Positions 1 to 9,674 of a stretch of DNA of 64,000 bases are shown here, piece by piece (position 1 is the first letter of the stretch; every line of letters begins with the position of its first letter). The stretch is from Capsaspora owczarzaki ATCC 30864. Its lineage: Eukaryota > Opisthokonta > Filasterea. The position numbers were made by a program, and so were the translations under genes. The stretch covers positions 473,587 through 537,586 of the forward strand of contig NW_011887297.1 in assembly GCF_000151315.2 (NCBI RefSeq). The letters run 5' to 3'. Below the pieces are notes generated by a model, which was given only the letters and a program-made list of their open reading frames with translations, did no database searches and was not told the origin of the DNA.

Positions 1-193
1 TCTTGAGCAGCGAATCCAAAATGTTCGCGGCCTGGGTCGCGTCGAACGCCACCGAGCGCAGGCAGCCAGCGACCTGGGTGTGGTTGAAGTAAGGCCCGTT
101 GGTTGCAATGGCGTCGCACTCGGGCGTGGCCGTTGCGACGGAGGGAGCCAGCGCGGCGAGCGACAGCAGCAGCAGGAGCGAGAATTGGCGCAT
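1..193 (-). CDS. N-terminal part of a secreted protein, probably S41-family peptidase-like
   Basis: The frame opens at an ATG at 191-193 on the minus strand and runs off the left edge. It begins with a signal peptide (MRQFS, then a Leu-rich core, then a small-residue cleavage region). The mature part shows a Cys near residue 26, an N-glycosylation site (NHT) and then CLRSVAFDATQAANILDSLL. This last stretch resembles the N-terminal region of fungal secreted S41-family peptidase-like proteins, which carry a CLxSVPFN-type motif followed by a helix. No catalytic residues fall inside the window, so the family call rests on this short resemblance alone. The signal peptide is directly visible; the peptidase assignment is inference. 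Confidence 0.45.
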   Translation of the reverse strand, partial: MRQFSLLLLLSLAALAPSVATATPECDAIATNGPYFNHTQVAGCLRSVAFDATQAANILDSLLK

Positions 194-395
194 TGAGAAT
201 AGAATTGAAAAAAAAAAAAAAGAAAAAAAAGATGGAATGATTTTGGGTTTTTTGTTTTAGAGATGTCTGAGAAACGAAGAAAATGCATGAATGCATGTAC
301 TGAAAAAGCGGGAAGCATCAACACCACCAAACAAAAAAAGCGAATCGCTCGAGCCACAAAACAACAACAACAACCAAAACCAAACGCTTCGAGAT

Positions 396-3300
396 CTAGG
401 CCAAATCGTCCGCAGAGCGCATGCGAAGCGAGCACCCAAACTTGGCGAGCGAGGATCGGACAGTGTCAATGTCCTTGTCACCACGACCGCTCAAGCACAC
501 GACAATGTTCTTGCCAGGACCCATCTCTTCAGCAAGCTTGATGGCACGGAAGATGGCGTGCGACGATTCCAGCGCTGGGATGATGCCTAATCACACAGGG
601 AAAGAGTCAGTCAATACTTTGAACGCAAGCGCAGACACCATTTCCAACCGTATCAACTGACCTTCGAGCTGGGTCAACTTCTTGAAGCCCAGCAGCGCCT
701 CTCGGTCGGTGACGGCCACGTACTCGGCGCGACCAGTGTCCTTCAACCAAGCGTGCTCAGGACCGACACCGGGATAGTCCAAACCCTGAAGGCAAAGAAA
801 AACGCTCCGAGTGAGCCTTCTAGTAGGCAGGTTGGGCAAGAGTCGCATCTCCAATGCATACCGCGCTGATCGAGTGCGTCTCTTGGATTTGACCGGCAGC
901 GTCCTGGAGCAGATACGTGCGAGTTCCGTGCAGAACGCCGGGCGTTCCGGCGACCAAAGTGGCAGAGTGGTGAGGGGTGTCGACACCTAAGATCAACAAG
1001 AACAAGTTGACAAGTATTTCAGTCATCCGATAACTTTTTGGCCGAGAACAAGCTTGCCTTCAAGTCACAACAAACAAGAAAAGCTTAAGAAGCGTGTACC
1101 TTCACCGCCAGCTTCGCAACCAACAAGTCGAACAGACGGGTCGTTGATGAAGGGGTAGAATGTACCAATGGCATTGCTGCCTCCGCCAACGCAGGCCACA
1201 CAGGCGTCGGGCAAGCGGCCAGTGTACTTGAGCATCTGGAATTTGGGCGAATTGAATTGCGCGAAAAAATGAGCATGAGACCCTCGTGCGGACCCTGTGC
1301 GGCTTCACACACCGGAATCATACCTGCTCCTTAATCTCGCGACCAATGACGGACTGGAAATCGCGCACAATTGTTGGGAAGGGATGAGGGCCGATCGCCG
1401 AGCCAACCAGGTAATGCGTGTTGCGAATGTTGGTCACCCAGTCTCGCATTGCCTCGTTGATTGCGTCCTTCAGCGTGCGCGATCCGGCTGTGACGGCAAC
1501 GACCTAAAGCACAAAACAGGCACGCACGCACGCACAAACGAAATGAGTTCGAGTCACCAGGCTCTGTTTCTCGCAATCAGAGTAACACGCTCCTTTTTTA
1601 CCTTGGCACCAAGCATTTCCATGCGGAACACATTCAAGGACTGGCGCTTGACATCATCGGCGCCCATGTACACAACCAGCTCGAGACCGAGCTTGGCGCA
1701 CACGGTGGCACTGGCAACACCGTGTTGTCCTGCGCCCGTCTCGGCAATGATTCGTGTCTTGCCAAGCCGTTTCGCAAGCAGAGCCTGGCCGATCGCGTTG
1801 TTGATCTTGTGCGAGCCAGTGTGGTTGAGGTCTTCGCGCTTGAGCCAGATCTTGGCAGCCTTGGTGGAGTCCACCAAGCGGTCGGTCGCGTGCAAGGAGC
1901 TGGGGCGGCCCACGTAGTCGCAAAAGGAGGCAATCTCGGCGAGGAAGGACGGATCGTCCTTGACCTTGTTGTACTCGCGCTCGAGCTCGTCCAGCGCGTG
2001 GACCAGCGTCTCGGGCACATAGCGACCGCCGAATGCGCCGAAAAAGTCGGGTGTGGATGGGGCGAGATGCTGAGTATGTTGCTGATGTTGTTGTTGTTGT
2101 TGCTGTTGCGCGCTGGCTTCGGTCGTTCGGCGATAGGCGAGCGCCACCGGGTGGCGTTGAGCGTCAGTGCGCAGGGTCACAGACTGTGCATACTGTTCGA
2201 CACGCGAAGCGTGCGTTTCGCCGGCTGTAGGCGTTGCGAGGAGCAGCTTGATGATGGCCGAGCCAATGACCACGCCATCGGCAACGTGAGAGACCTTCTC
2301 AAACTGCTCTCGATTGCTAATGCCAAAGCCAACCGCCAGCGGAACGCTCGTGAGCTTGCGAATGCCCGCCACAAGCGCGGGGAGGTCGGCACTGACGTTA
2401 TCGCGCGCGCCAGTGACGCCCGTGATGGACACAACATAGACGAACGAGTCGGCGTTGGCCACGAGCTTTGCAGTGCGCTCGACGGTCGTTGTGGGCGTGA
2501 CAAGCGGGATCATGGACAGACCGTGCTGGCCGCACGCGCCGACAAACCCGGGCGATGCTTCCGGTGGCAAATCCACAAATGATAAATTCCGTTGATGCCC
2601 GCGTCGGGCAACCTCCGCCACGGCGCGCTCGACTTCCATGGACGTAGAAAGGATTAAAGCGCTCGACTCCATGGACGTAGAATGGATTAAAGTAGCCCAT
2701 AAACACGAGCGGGACGGTGACACCGGCGGCACGGACGCCCTTGACGAGCTCGATGCACTTGGCAAGCGATCCGACGCCGTTCTCGAGGGCAACCTTGTTG
2801 GACGCTTGGATGACGGGTCCTTCTGCGATCGGGTCGCTGAATGGCACGCCAATCTCAATAATGTCTGCGCCACCGCGCTGCAGACCCAGCACGACGTCGT
2901 TGAACTCGGGGACGGTCGGGAATCCGCAAGTGACAAAGGCAACGAATGCCGGTCGACCTGCAGCAAGGCGACAACAACGGAGAGAGAGAAAGAGAATGAC
3001 ACAAAAGCAGAGTGTACATTGTGAAGTGAGTGATGAGAGTGGGAGTGAGTGAGCGAGTGAGTGAGTGAGAATGACTGAGTGGGTCTCGCCGCTGGCAATC
3101 CACCGCCACACATCCCAATCGCAGTGGTCGCTTTTTGCTGCGGATGGGCTGAAGTGCGACTCGTGTCTGTCTGTCTGTCTGTCTGCTGGATATCGGATGA
3201 AACAATGCAAGGCGGGTGGTGCGTGGCGGAGATTACAGTGACCCAATCACATCACGCGCGAAGGCGGGGCGATGAGGTCATTGCCACCGAACCGACCACA

Positions 3301-3456
3301 CTACAACGCGCGCAGTGACATTGCTCAAGTCATCGTGGATGAGAGTGGATTTGTTGAAGGCAGGCCAATGTTGGGCGTCGTTGTTGCACCAGAGAAAAAA
3401 ACAAACTCGCCTTGAGATTTGCAGTGCGCAAACACCTCGCGGAGTTGTGCAGACAT
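396..3456 (-). CDS. Tryptophan synthase, fused alpha-beta (TRP5 type), with an internal frame break
   Basis: This catalyses the last two steps of tryptophan synthesis: the alpha domain cleaves indole-3-glycerol phosphate and the beta domain condenses indole with serine using PLP. Seven exons read on the minus strand: 3456-3411, 2957-1602, 1503-1324, 1235-1100, 986-862, 785-662 and 586-396. The alpha part starts [16 protein letters not shown] and contains [15 protein letters not shown]; the usual catalytic Asp of the ADGP motif is Glu here. A Gln-rich linker (near 2080-2110) leads to the beta part, which has HTGSHKINN with the PLP lysine, ETGAGQHG, and [17 protein letters not shown]. Intron 1 uses a GC donor. 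The exons sum to one base more than a multiple of three because of a 33/34-bp tandem duplication at 2625-2691; with one copy counted, the length would be 707 residues, the size usual for fused fungal enzymes. The fusion order alpha then beta matches fungi. Either the duplication is an assembly fault or this allele is damaged. Confidence 0.9.
2625..2691 (-). repeat. Near-perfect tandem duplication inside tryptophan synthase alpha domain
   Basis: The 34-bp unit at 2625-2658 and the 33-bp unit at 2659-2691 are nearly identical, differing by one substitution and one single-base length difference. Both encode FNPFYVHG, so the protein would read that segment twice and then lose frame. Both flanks match TrpA well: FMGYFNPF on one side and ERAVAEVAR on the other. 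A single copy restores one continuous reading frame. Confidence 0.85.
3025..3184. repeat. GAGT and TGTC microsatellites in tryptophan synthase intron 1
   Basis: An imperfect GTGA/GAGT array covers about 3025-3070, and a short perfect TGTC array lies at 3167-3184. Both sit inside the 453-bp first intron of the tryptophan synthase gene. Confidence 0.75.
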
Positions 3457-3783
3457 GTTCGCTATGGAAAAAAAAAAAAAAAAAAAAAGAGTGAAGTGGA
3501 TTTGGAAGAACAAAATGGACGACATCGCTCGGTCGGTTAGACGAGCGATTGACAGTGTCAAAGCGCCTCGAACTCAGTCGCTGAGCGCAATCCATTTTAA
3601 CATCCCTTTCCTTTTCGATTCTCATAAACTCGATGATCCAATCAAAACGGCACTGGATTGACCAAAACTATTCACATTCAAGCGTGCTACACATATCCGC
3701 TCAAGGACACAGCCGACACAACAGAGAAACAAAGAAACGAGAGGCGACACGAACAAACACAAAACACAAGCCTCAGAAACAAA
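3457..3783. other. Spacer between tryptophan synthase start and transhydrogenase stop
   Basis: On the minus strand a T tract (3471-3488 as A on the plus strand) followed by CCATAG lies just upstream of the tryptophan synthase ATG. It looks like a polypyrimidine tract with an acceptor, so the 5' UTR may be spliced. Nothing else gene-like is visible. Confidence 0.4.
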
Positions 3784-6700
3784 TTACTTGCTGGCGAAAT
3801 GCGACGCAACCTTCGCCTGCAGCGCCTCGCAGGTCTTCTTGGCATCGCCAAAGAGCATGGACGTGTTGGGCTTGTAGAAGACAGGGTTGGGGATGTCGGC
3901 ATAGCCGCCGGCGAGCGAGCGCTTCATGACAATGACTTGGCGCGCCTTCCAGACCTCAATCACGGGCATGCCGGCAATGAGCGAGTTGGGATCCTCTTGC
4001 GCGGCAGAGTTGATGGTGTCGTTGGCACCAATCACAAGGCAGAGGTCGGTTTCGGGCATTTCCGGGTTGAGCTCGTCCATCTCAAAGACGTGCTCGTAGC
4101 CAACGCGGGCCTCGGCCAGAAGTACATTCAGCTGACCAGGCATGCGTCCAGCAACCGGGTGGATGCTGAAGCGCACCTTGATGCCGTTCTTCAGGAGCAT
4201 GTTGGTCATCTCGGCGATGGCGTACTGCGCCTTGGCAACAGCCATGCCGTAGCCGGGCACAATGACCACCGACTTGCTCTGGGTGATAATCTCAACTGCC
4301 TCGTCCACGTTGACCTCGGTGTGCGTGCCAGTCACCTTCTGTGCGCTGGCAGCGGCGCCAGCGTTCGACTGCGTGCCAAAGCCGCCAAAAATGACATTGG
4401 GGAGCGAGCGGTTCATGGCCACGCACATAATGTAGCTTAGAATGGCACCGCTCGAGCCAACGAGCGCTCCGACAATCGTCAGCAGGTCATTTCCGAGGAG
4501 GAAGCCCTCCGCGCACAGGGCCCAGCCAGAGTACGAGTTGAGCACTGTGATGACGATGGGCATGTCGGCACCACCGATGGCCAGCGTCAGGTGCGCGCCG
4601 AGGGCAAACGAAGCAGTCGTGGCGAGTCCCAGCACGGCGAGCGAGGGGTTTTGGATGAATTCGTACATGCCGTAGGACGTGGCGGCGGCCATGGCGAGGT
4701 TGATGGCGTTGCGACCGGGAAGGAGAAGGGGCGCGGATGCAAGCAAGCCTTGCAGCTTGCCAAACGCAGCCAACGAGCCAGTAAACGTGATGCCACCAAT
4801 CACGGTCGCCAAATAGATGGACGAGCTGCTGATGGCGGAAAGCTCGTGAGCCGAGGACGCAGCTGCTGCAGCTGCCGCGCCGTGCGCCGCGCCAATCGCA
4901 CCCTGACTCGTGTGCAGGTATGAAGCAACCGACACGAGCACTGCAGCCAGACCAGAGAAGCTGTGGAAGGCGGCAACCAACTGCGGAAGCTCGGTAATGG
5001 CAACTTTACGCGCAATGGCGACACCAATCAGACCGCCAGCACCGGCGGTCGCGGCCATTTGCACAAGCGCCTCGGTCGACGGCGAGAGAGCGCCGACAAA
5101 CGAAGCCGTGCCGATGGCCACACCGACCTGACCCAGGACGATGCCGGTGCGCGCAGACTCTTGCGAAGAAAGGGCAGAGAGTGCGGCAATGCAGCACAGA
5201 GCCGATGCCAGGTAGCCCATCGCGGGGACGTTGACATAGCCAAACGACGAGGCGCCGAGGAACAGGGCGGGGAAGGCGATGGCCGGAGCAGCGTACAGGT
5301 AGTTGTGTGAAGGCGGGTCATCTTGGCGACGGAACATGTCCAGCATGCGCTGGGTGATTAAAAATCCGCCAAACACATTGATTGACGAGATGAACACGGC
5401 GCCGGCGGCCAAGCCAGCTGCAGCACCATCCGGCGCATAACCGCTACTCATCAAGTGCAAACCACCCAGACCCACAATGCCCGACACGGCATTGGTGATG
5501 GACATGAGCGGCGAATGAAGGGCGGGCGTGACGCCCCAGATGGCCTTGTAGCCAACAATGCCAGCCAAGGAAAAGGTGGTGACCACCGGCAACAGCGATG
5601 CCGGAGCCGTGGCACCAAGTGCCAGCAGAGTGGTGATGCCCGTCGAGGTGAGGGCGACGTCTTTAGCAGTGTCGGCAAATGTCGCAGGACCGGACGAGGC
5701 CGCGCTATGGCCGTGGCCACCTGTGGCGGGTTTCTTTGACGCCGCAGGCTTGGCAGCTGGAGCAGCAGTCGCAGCAGCAGCATTTGCGGAGGCAGCTGGA
5801 GCACCTGCGGCAGAGGCTGCGGCGGCCGGCTTTGCCGTCACGGCCAGCGGCGGCGGCGGCCACAAAAGCTCACCTTCGCGCAAGACAATCGCGCCGCGCA
5901 CGACTTCGTCGGCAAGGTCAATCCTAAACTTTTTGTCCTTGGTGCCCATCGACAGCAAGAACTTGACCACATTGTTCGAGTACAGCGTGGACGAGACGGT
6001 GGGCAGGCGGGAGGGCAAGTCCGTGTAGCCAACGTGCGTCACGCCGTGGTGCACATACAGCTCCCCAGGGCGCGTTGTCTCAATGTTACCGCCGGCCTCG
6101 GCAGCAAGGTCAATCACAACAGAGCCCGCCTTCATGTTCTCAATCATGGCCTTGGTGATGAGGCGCGGCGCGGGCTTGCCTGGGATGAGCGCGGTTGTGA
6201 TGACAATGTCCACCTCCTTGAGCTGCTTGGTGAACAAGGCAATCTCGGCGTCGTGGAATTCCTTTGACATTTCCTTGCCGTAGCCGCCAGTGCCCTCGCC
6301 ATTCTCCTTGACGCTGATTTCCAGAAACTCGGCGCCGAGGGACTCGACCTGCTCGCGCACGGCGGGACGCGTGTCAAACGCACGAACAATGGCACCCATG
6401 TTGCGAGCAGTGACGGCAGCCTGCAAGCCAGCCACGCCAGCGCCAATGATCAGGACCTTTGCGGGCGGCACGCGACCCGCAGCTGTCATTTGACCGGCAA
6501 AGTAGCGCGGGAAGTGCTCGGCGGCCATAATCACCGCCTTGTAGCCGGAAATGTTGGCCATCGAGCTGAGGGCGTCAAACACCTGCGAGCGACTCAAGCG
6601 AGGGATGCAGTCCATGGCAAACACGTTCGCCTTGCGCTTGGCCAGCGTGTCCAGCAGCGCCTTGTTCTTGGCGGGGTACAGGAACGAAATGACCGTGGCG

Positions 6701-7998
6701 CCGGCACGCACCAGCTCCGACTCGTGCTTGCCCAGCGTCGGGTTGAGCTCTGGCGCGCGAACCTTGAGCACAATGTCGGCGGCAAAGGCCTCGGCGGGCG
6801 TGCTGACAATCTGAGCGCCGGCAGCCACATACTCGGCATCCGAAAACTTGGCGCCAAGACCCGCCCCGCTTTCGACCACGACCTTGAATCCCTCCTTGAC
6901 CAACGCGCGCGTGTTGTCGGGGGTCAGCGCAACGCGTCGCTCGCTTCCGCCGTTGAAGATTTCACGCGGCGCGCCCACCGTGAGGCTGCTGAATGGGACG
7001 CCCGCCGTGTCCTGTAAGTACAGGCGGTGAGTTGAGTTCAAAGTGTTTTGTGGTTGTTGGTGAGATTTTTGTTTTTGTTTCCCCTGTTAAAATCATCATC
7101 CACAGTTGAGTGTGGCACATAGCGATGATTGCAGCAGCGATGGCTGTAAATCAACAAAGCCGAAAACGGACGTAAAGGGCCGCTGCAGGTTGTTTGTTCT
7201 GTTCTTTCACTGTTGTCTGCCCGTCGCTTGCTCCCCCCCCCCTTTCGCCCTTTTCTGATCGCTTGACACTGGCAGACAGACATTCATTGCATCAGTGATC
7301 ACAGGTTGTTTTTGAAAACAAACATTTTTTTAATGTTTTTTCCAATTCAAATGTCCTTTTTTGGATGCGTTGTTTTGTTGTTGTTTCGACGACGGCGTTG
7401 TTTTTCGGGCTCAGAACGCCGACCGATGGCCTCGGATGTGCTCATGCGCAACCCAACCGCTTCACCAGCGACTCTGATCAAGATCACCAACCAAAAAGCA
7501 ACTCCGAAACCGAAAACAAAAAAATCCAGATTTTAGATGTTTGGATTTTTTAAAAAAATGGCTGGCGAACAATTTGGAAATTTGGAAGCTCGTCATCGAA
7601 AAAAGCTTGATGAAAAATCGCACCAACGACACCGCTGCGCAGACGCGACATCGAGGGAGATGGTGATGGAGGAAACGTACAGATGCAGGCGCAGCGGAGG
7701 AGGAAGGCGGCGGCGGAGTGGCCTGGGCAATAGCGGCAGCGCTCGCCGACATGAATCGGCGCGCTGCGAACAATCCGAGCTGGTCATGGACGCGATGACG
7801 AGTGCGCATCGGCTGCCTCTGCGTGGTCGTAGTGTGCAGCAGTGACTGGAGCGGAGACGACGCGAGCGACAGCGACCTCGATGGCGCAGATCGGTGCGCA
7901 GCGGCCGAACCAGCCGAAATTGCAGCAACCACTGCGACACGTCCAACCGGACTGGCGTAAAATCGCGCAGCAGCAACAATCGTCCCAGCCCGCAACAT
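3784..7998 (-). CDS. NNT: NAD(P) transhydrogenase, mitochondrial, proton-translocating
   Basis: This inner-membrane enzyme transfers hydride from NADH to NADP+, driven by the proton gradient, and so supplies mitochondrial NADPH. There are two exons: 7998-7681, which encodes a long Arg/Ala/Ser-rich mitochondrial presequence starting [20 protein letters not shown], and 7011-3784. The 669-bp intron joins in phase 0 (AS then DTAGVPFS). Domain I begins [20 protein letters not shown] and has the NAD-binding GAGVAGLQA. An Ala/Pro-rich linker precedes a multi-pass domain II. Domain III ends the protein with the NADP-binding [14 protein letters not shown], the [13 protein letters not shown] segment and IGANDTIN. 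Total length is about 1181 residues, against roughly 1086 in animals; the excess is presequence and linker. The single chain in domain order I-II-III is the animal-like layout. Its start codon lies 144 bp from that of the divergent ADP-ribosyl cyclase gene. Confidence 0.95.
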
Positions 7999-8142
7999 TG
8001 AACAGAATAATTCAAAACAAGAAAAAAAAAAAGGAGACTGGATTGCCAGTTTCGACCCAACAAAAATCTCAGATTGTCAAACTCAAATCAATCCAAATCA
8101 ATCCAGTTTTCCTTTTTTTTTTTTTTTTTCCATTCTGTTGCA
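7999..8142. promoter_or_regulatory. Short divergent promoter region, transhydrogenase / ADP-ribosyl cyclase
   Basis: Only 144 bp separate the two outward-facing start codons. The region holds an A-rich tract and a 17-18-base T tract (8113-8129) just before the cyclase ATG. No TATA box is evident. Shared control is inferred from spacing only. Confidence 0.55.
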
Positions 8143-9306
8143 ATGCAAAGTGCCTTGTTGATGCTGGTTGCAGGCCTCGCACTGGCGAGCGGCGTGCGCG
8201 GGGACGACGCACCAGGCACCACTGCACACTTGGCCGAGATTTTTGTTGGCCGCTGCTTTGACAAGTCCACGGTGGCGGACTGCAATGCGTGGTGGGCAGC
8301 CTTCAACCAGGTCGTTGCGGACGTCGATCCGCTCAGCGTCACCGCCGCCAGCTTCGACCCGTACTTTGCCATTGCGAACTTTTCCACGCCCGTCGACAAG
8401 GCCATGTTCTGGTCTGGTGAGGCTCCCCCCCGCCCTTTGCTTCTTGTGGTCGATGTGGTGTGAGTGATCGTTGTGAACAATTTGGGGGTCAAATTGGGGT
8501 CGACACCACATGTGCAATGATCACCGCCTTCGCCCCCATTTCACTCCAATCGCTCTTCTGACATGTCCTCCTCGTTGGTTGTCTGCTATGGTGTGCCTGC
8601 TTCCAATATAGGCTCGCAGTACTACGTGCACCAGCTCTCGGACGCTGGCCTCCGCTACTTTACGATGGAGGACACGGTCGGCGGGTTTGTCCAAAACGGG
8701 CTGCATTGGTGCGGCAGTTCGTCGGGGTACAATTACACGAGCTGCCCTCCAGGATTCCGCAACACAACGACAGACACTTGGTATGGGGCCGAGCTGGCCT
8801 TCTGGCAACACGCGTCGACGACGTTTGCTCGCCAAGCGACCGGTCGCGTCTCGGTGCTCCTGGGCTCTCCGTACGGCGGCTCGGCCTACCGCAACTCGTC
8901 CTTCTTTGCCCTGTACGAGCTGCCCAACATGAACACGTCGCTCGTTACTGCCATCGATGTGTACGTGATTACCAACGGCACAGAGCGATGCGGGAGCGGC
9001 TCGCTCGTTGCGTTGGTGCAGGACATCAAGCACCACCTGGGCCTCACGCCGTCCTGCTATGACAACCCGGACATGGTTCGCTTCATTCTGTGCGAGAATA
9101 ACGGCGCTCCTTCGGCGCAGTGCCAGTTTGCCAACGAGTTCTCGGAATCGAGCGATCTCCCCGCCGACAAAGCCGTCCCGCTTGCGCTGGGCTGCCTTCT
9201 CGGTGGCGCCATTCTCGTTATTGCAGTCCAGCAGATTCTCTTGCTGCGCAAAAAGCAGGCCAGTAGTCAACCGATGCGTCAGCCATTGATGGGCTACGGA
9301 GCATGA
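8143..9306 (+). CDS. ADP-ribosyl cyclase (CD38/Aplysia-cyclase family), type I membrane protein
   Basis: The family converts NAD+ to cyclic ADP-ribose, and by base exchange NADP+ to NAADP; both mobilise calcium. Two exons, 8143-8416 and 8612-9306, join in phase 1 within FWSGSQYYV and give 322 residues. A signal peptide (MQSALLMLVAGLALASG) starts the protein. Family landmarks appear in order: FWSG, the TMEDT motif (TLEDT in the family), LHWCG with the active-site Trp, AFWQHAS with the second Trp, and YELPN, where the Glu lies at the catalytic position. Many Cys residues (CFDKS, CNAWW, CGSG, SCYD, LCENN) fit the disulphide-rich fold, and there are several N-glycosylation sites. Near the C-terminus a hydrophobic helix (LALGCLLGGAILVIAV) followed by LLRKK anchors it, with the catalytic domain outside the cell or inside an organelle. 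Soluble Aplysia enzyme lacks this anchor, and CD38 is anchored at the other end. Confidence 0.85.
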
Positions 9307-9308
9307 TT

Positions 9309-9452
9309 GTTTTTTTTTTTTTTTTGTTTGTTTGTTTGTTTGTTTTTTTTTTTTTTTTGTTTGTTTGTTTGTTTGTTTTTTTTTTTTGTTTGTTTGTTTG
9401 TTTGTTTGTTTTTTTTTTTTTTTGTTTGTTTGTTTGTTTGTTTGTTTGTTTT
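9309..9452. repeat. TTTG microsatellite with T tracts after the cyclase gene
   Basis: Five blocks of repeated TTTG are separated by T tracts of about 9-13 bases, starting two bases after the cyclase stop codon. It probably lies in the 3' UTR. Confidence 0.85.
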
Positions 9453-9674
9453 GTTTTTTCAAAAAGTCAGCACAGCACAGGGTTTTGTCGGAAAAGTTGC
9501 TGTGATGGTTCAATGTGCAGTGTTTCCAATGCACTGCTTTTTTGTTTTTTGATAGATATTTGTTCTCGTTTTTTGACGGGACTGTTTCATGGGGGATTGA
9601 ATGCACTGTTTTGCAATTGCCTTACAAACAACAAACAAGTTCGGTTCGTTTTGAATGGCAAAACTTCCACATCT

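Noticed and set aside
396-3456. Tryptophan synthase called as a plain pseudogene
   Set aside because: Apart from one compact duplicated segment and neighbouring small irregularities, all exons, splice sites and active-site residues are intact, so a sequence error or a very recent change is more likely than old decay.
9309-9452. TTTG arrays considered as telomere-like or a mobile-element end
   Set aside because: They lie immediately after a gene stop, are interrupted by plain T tracts, and have no terminal repeats or element sequence beside them.
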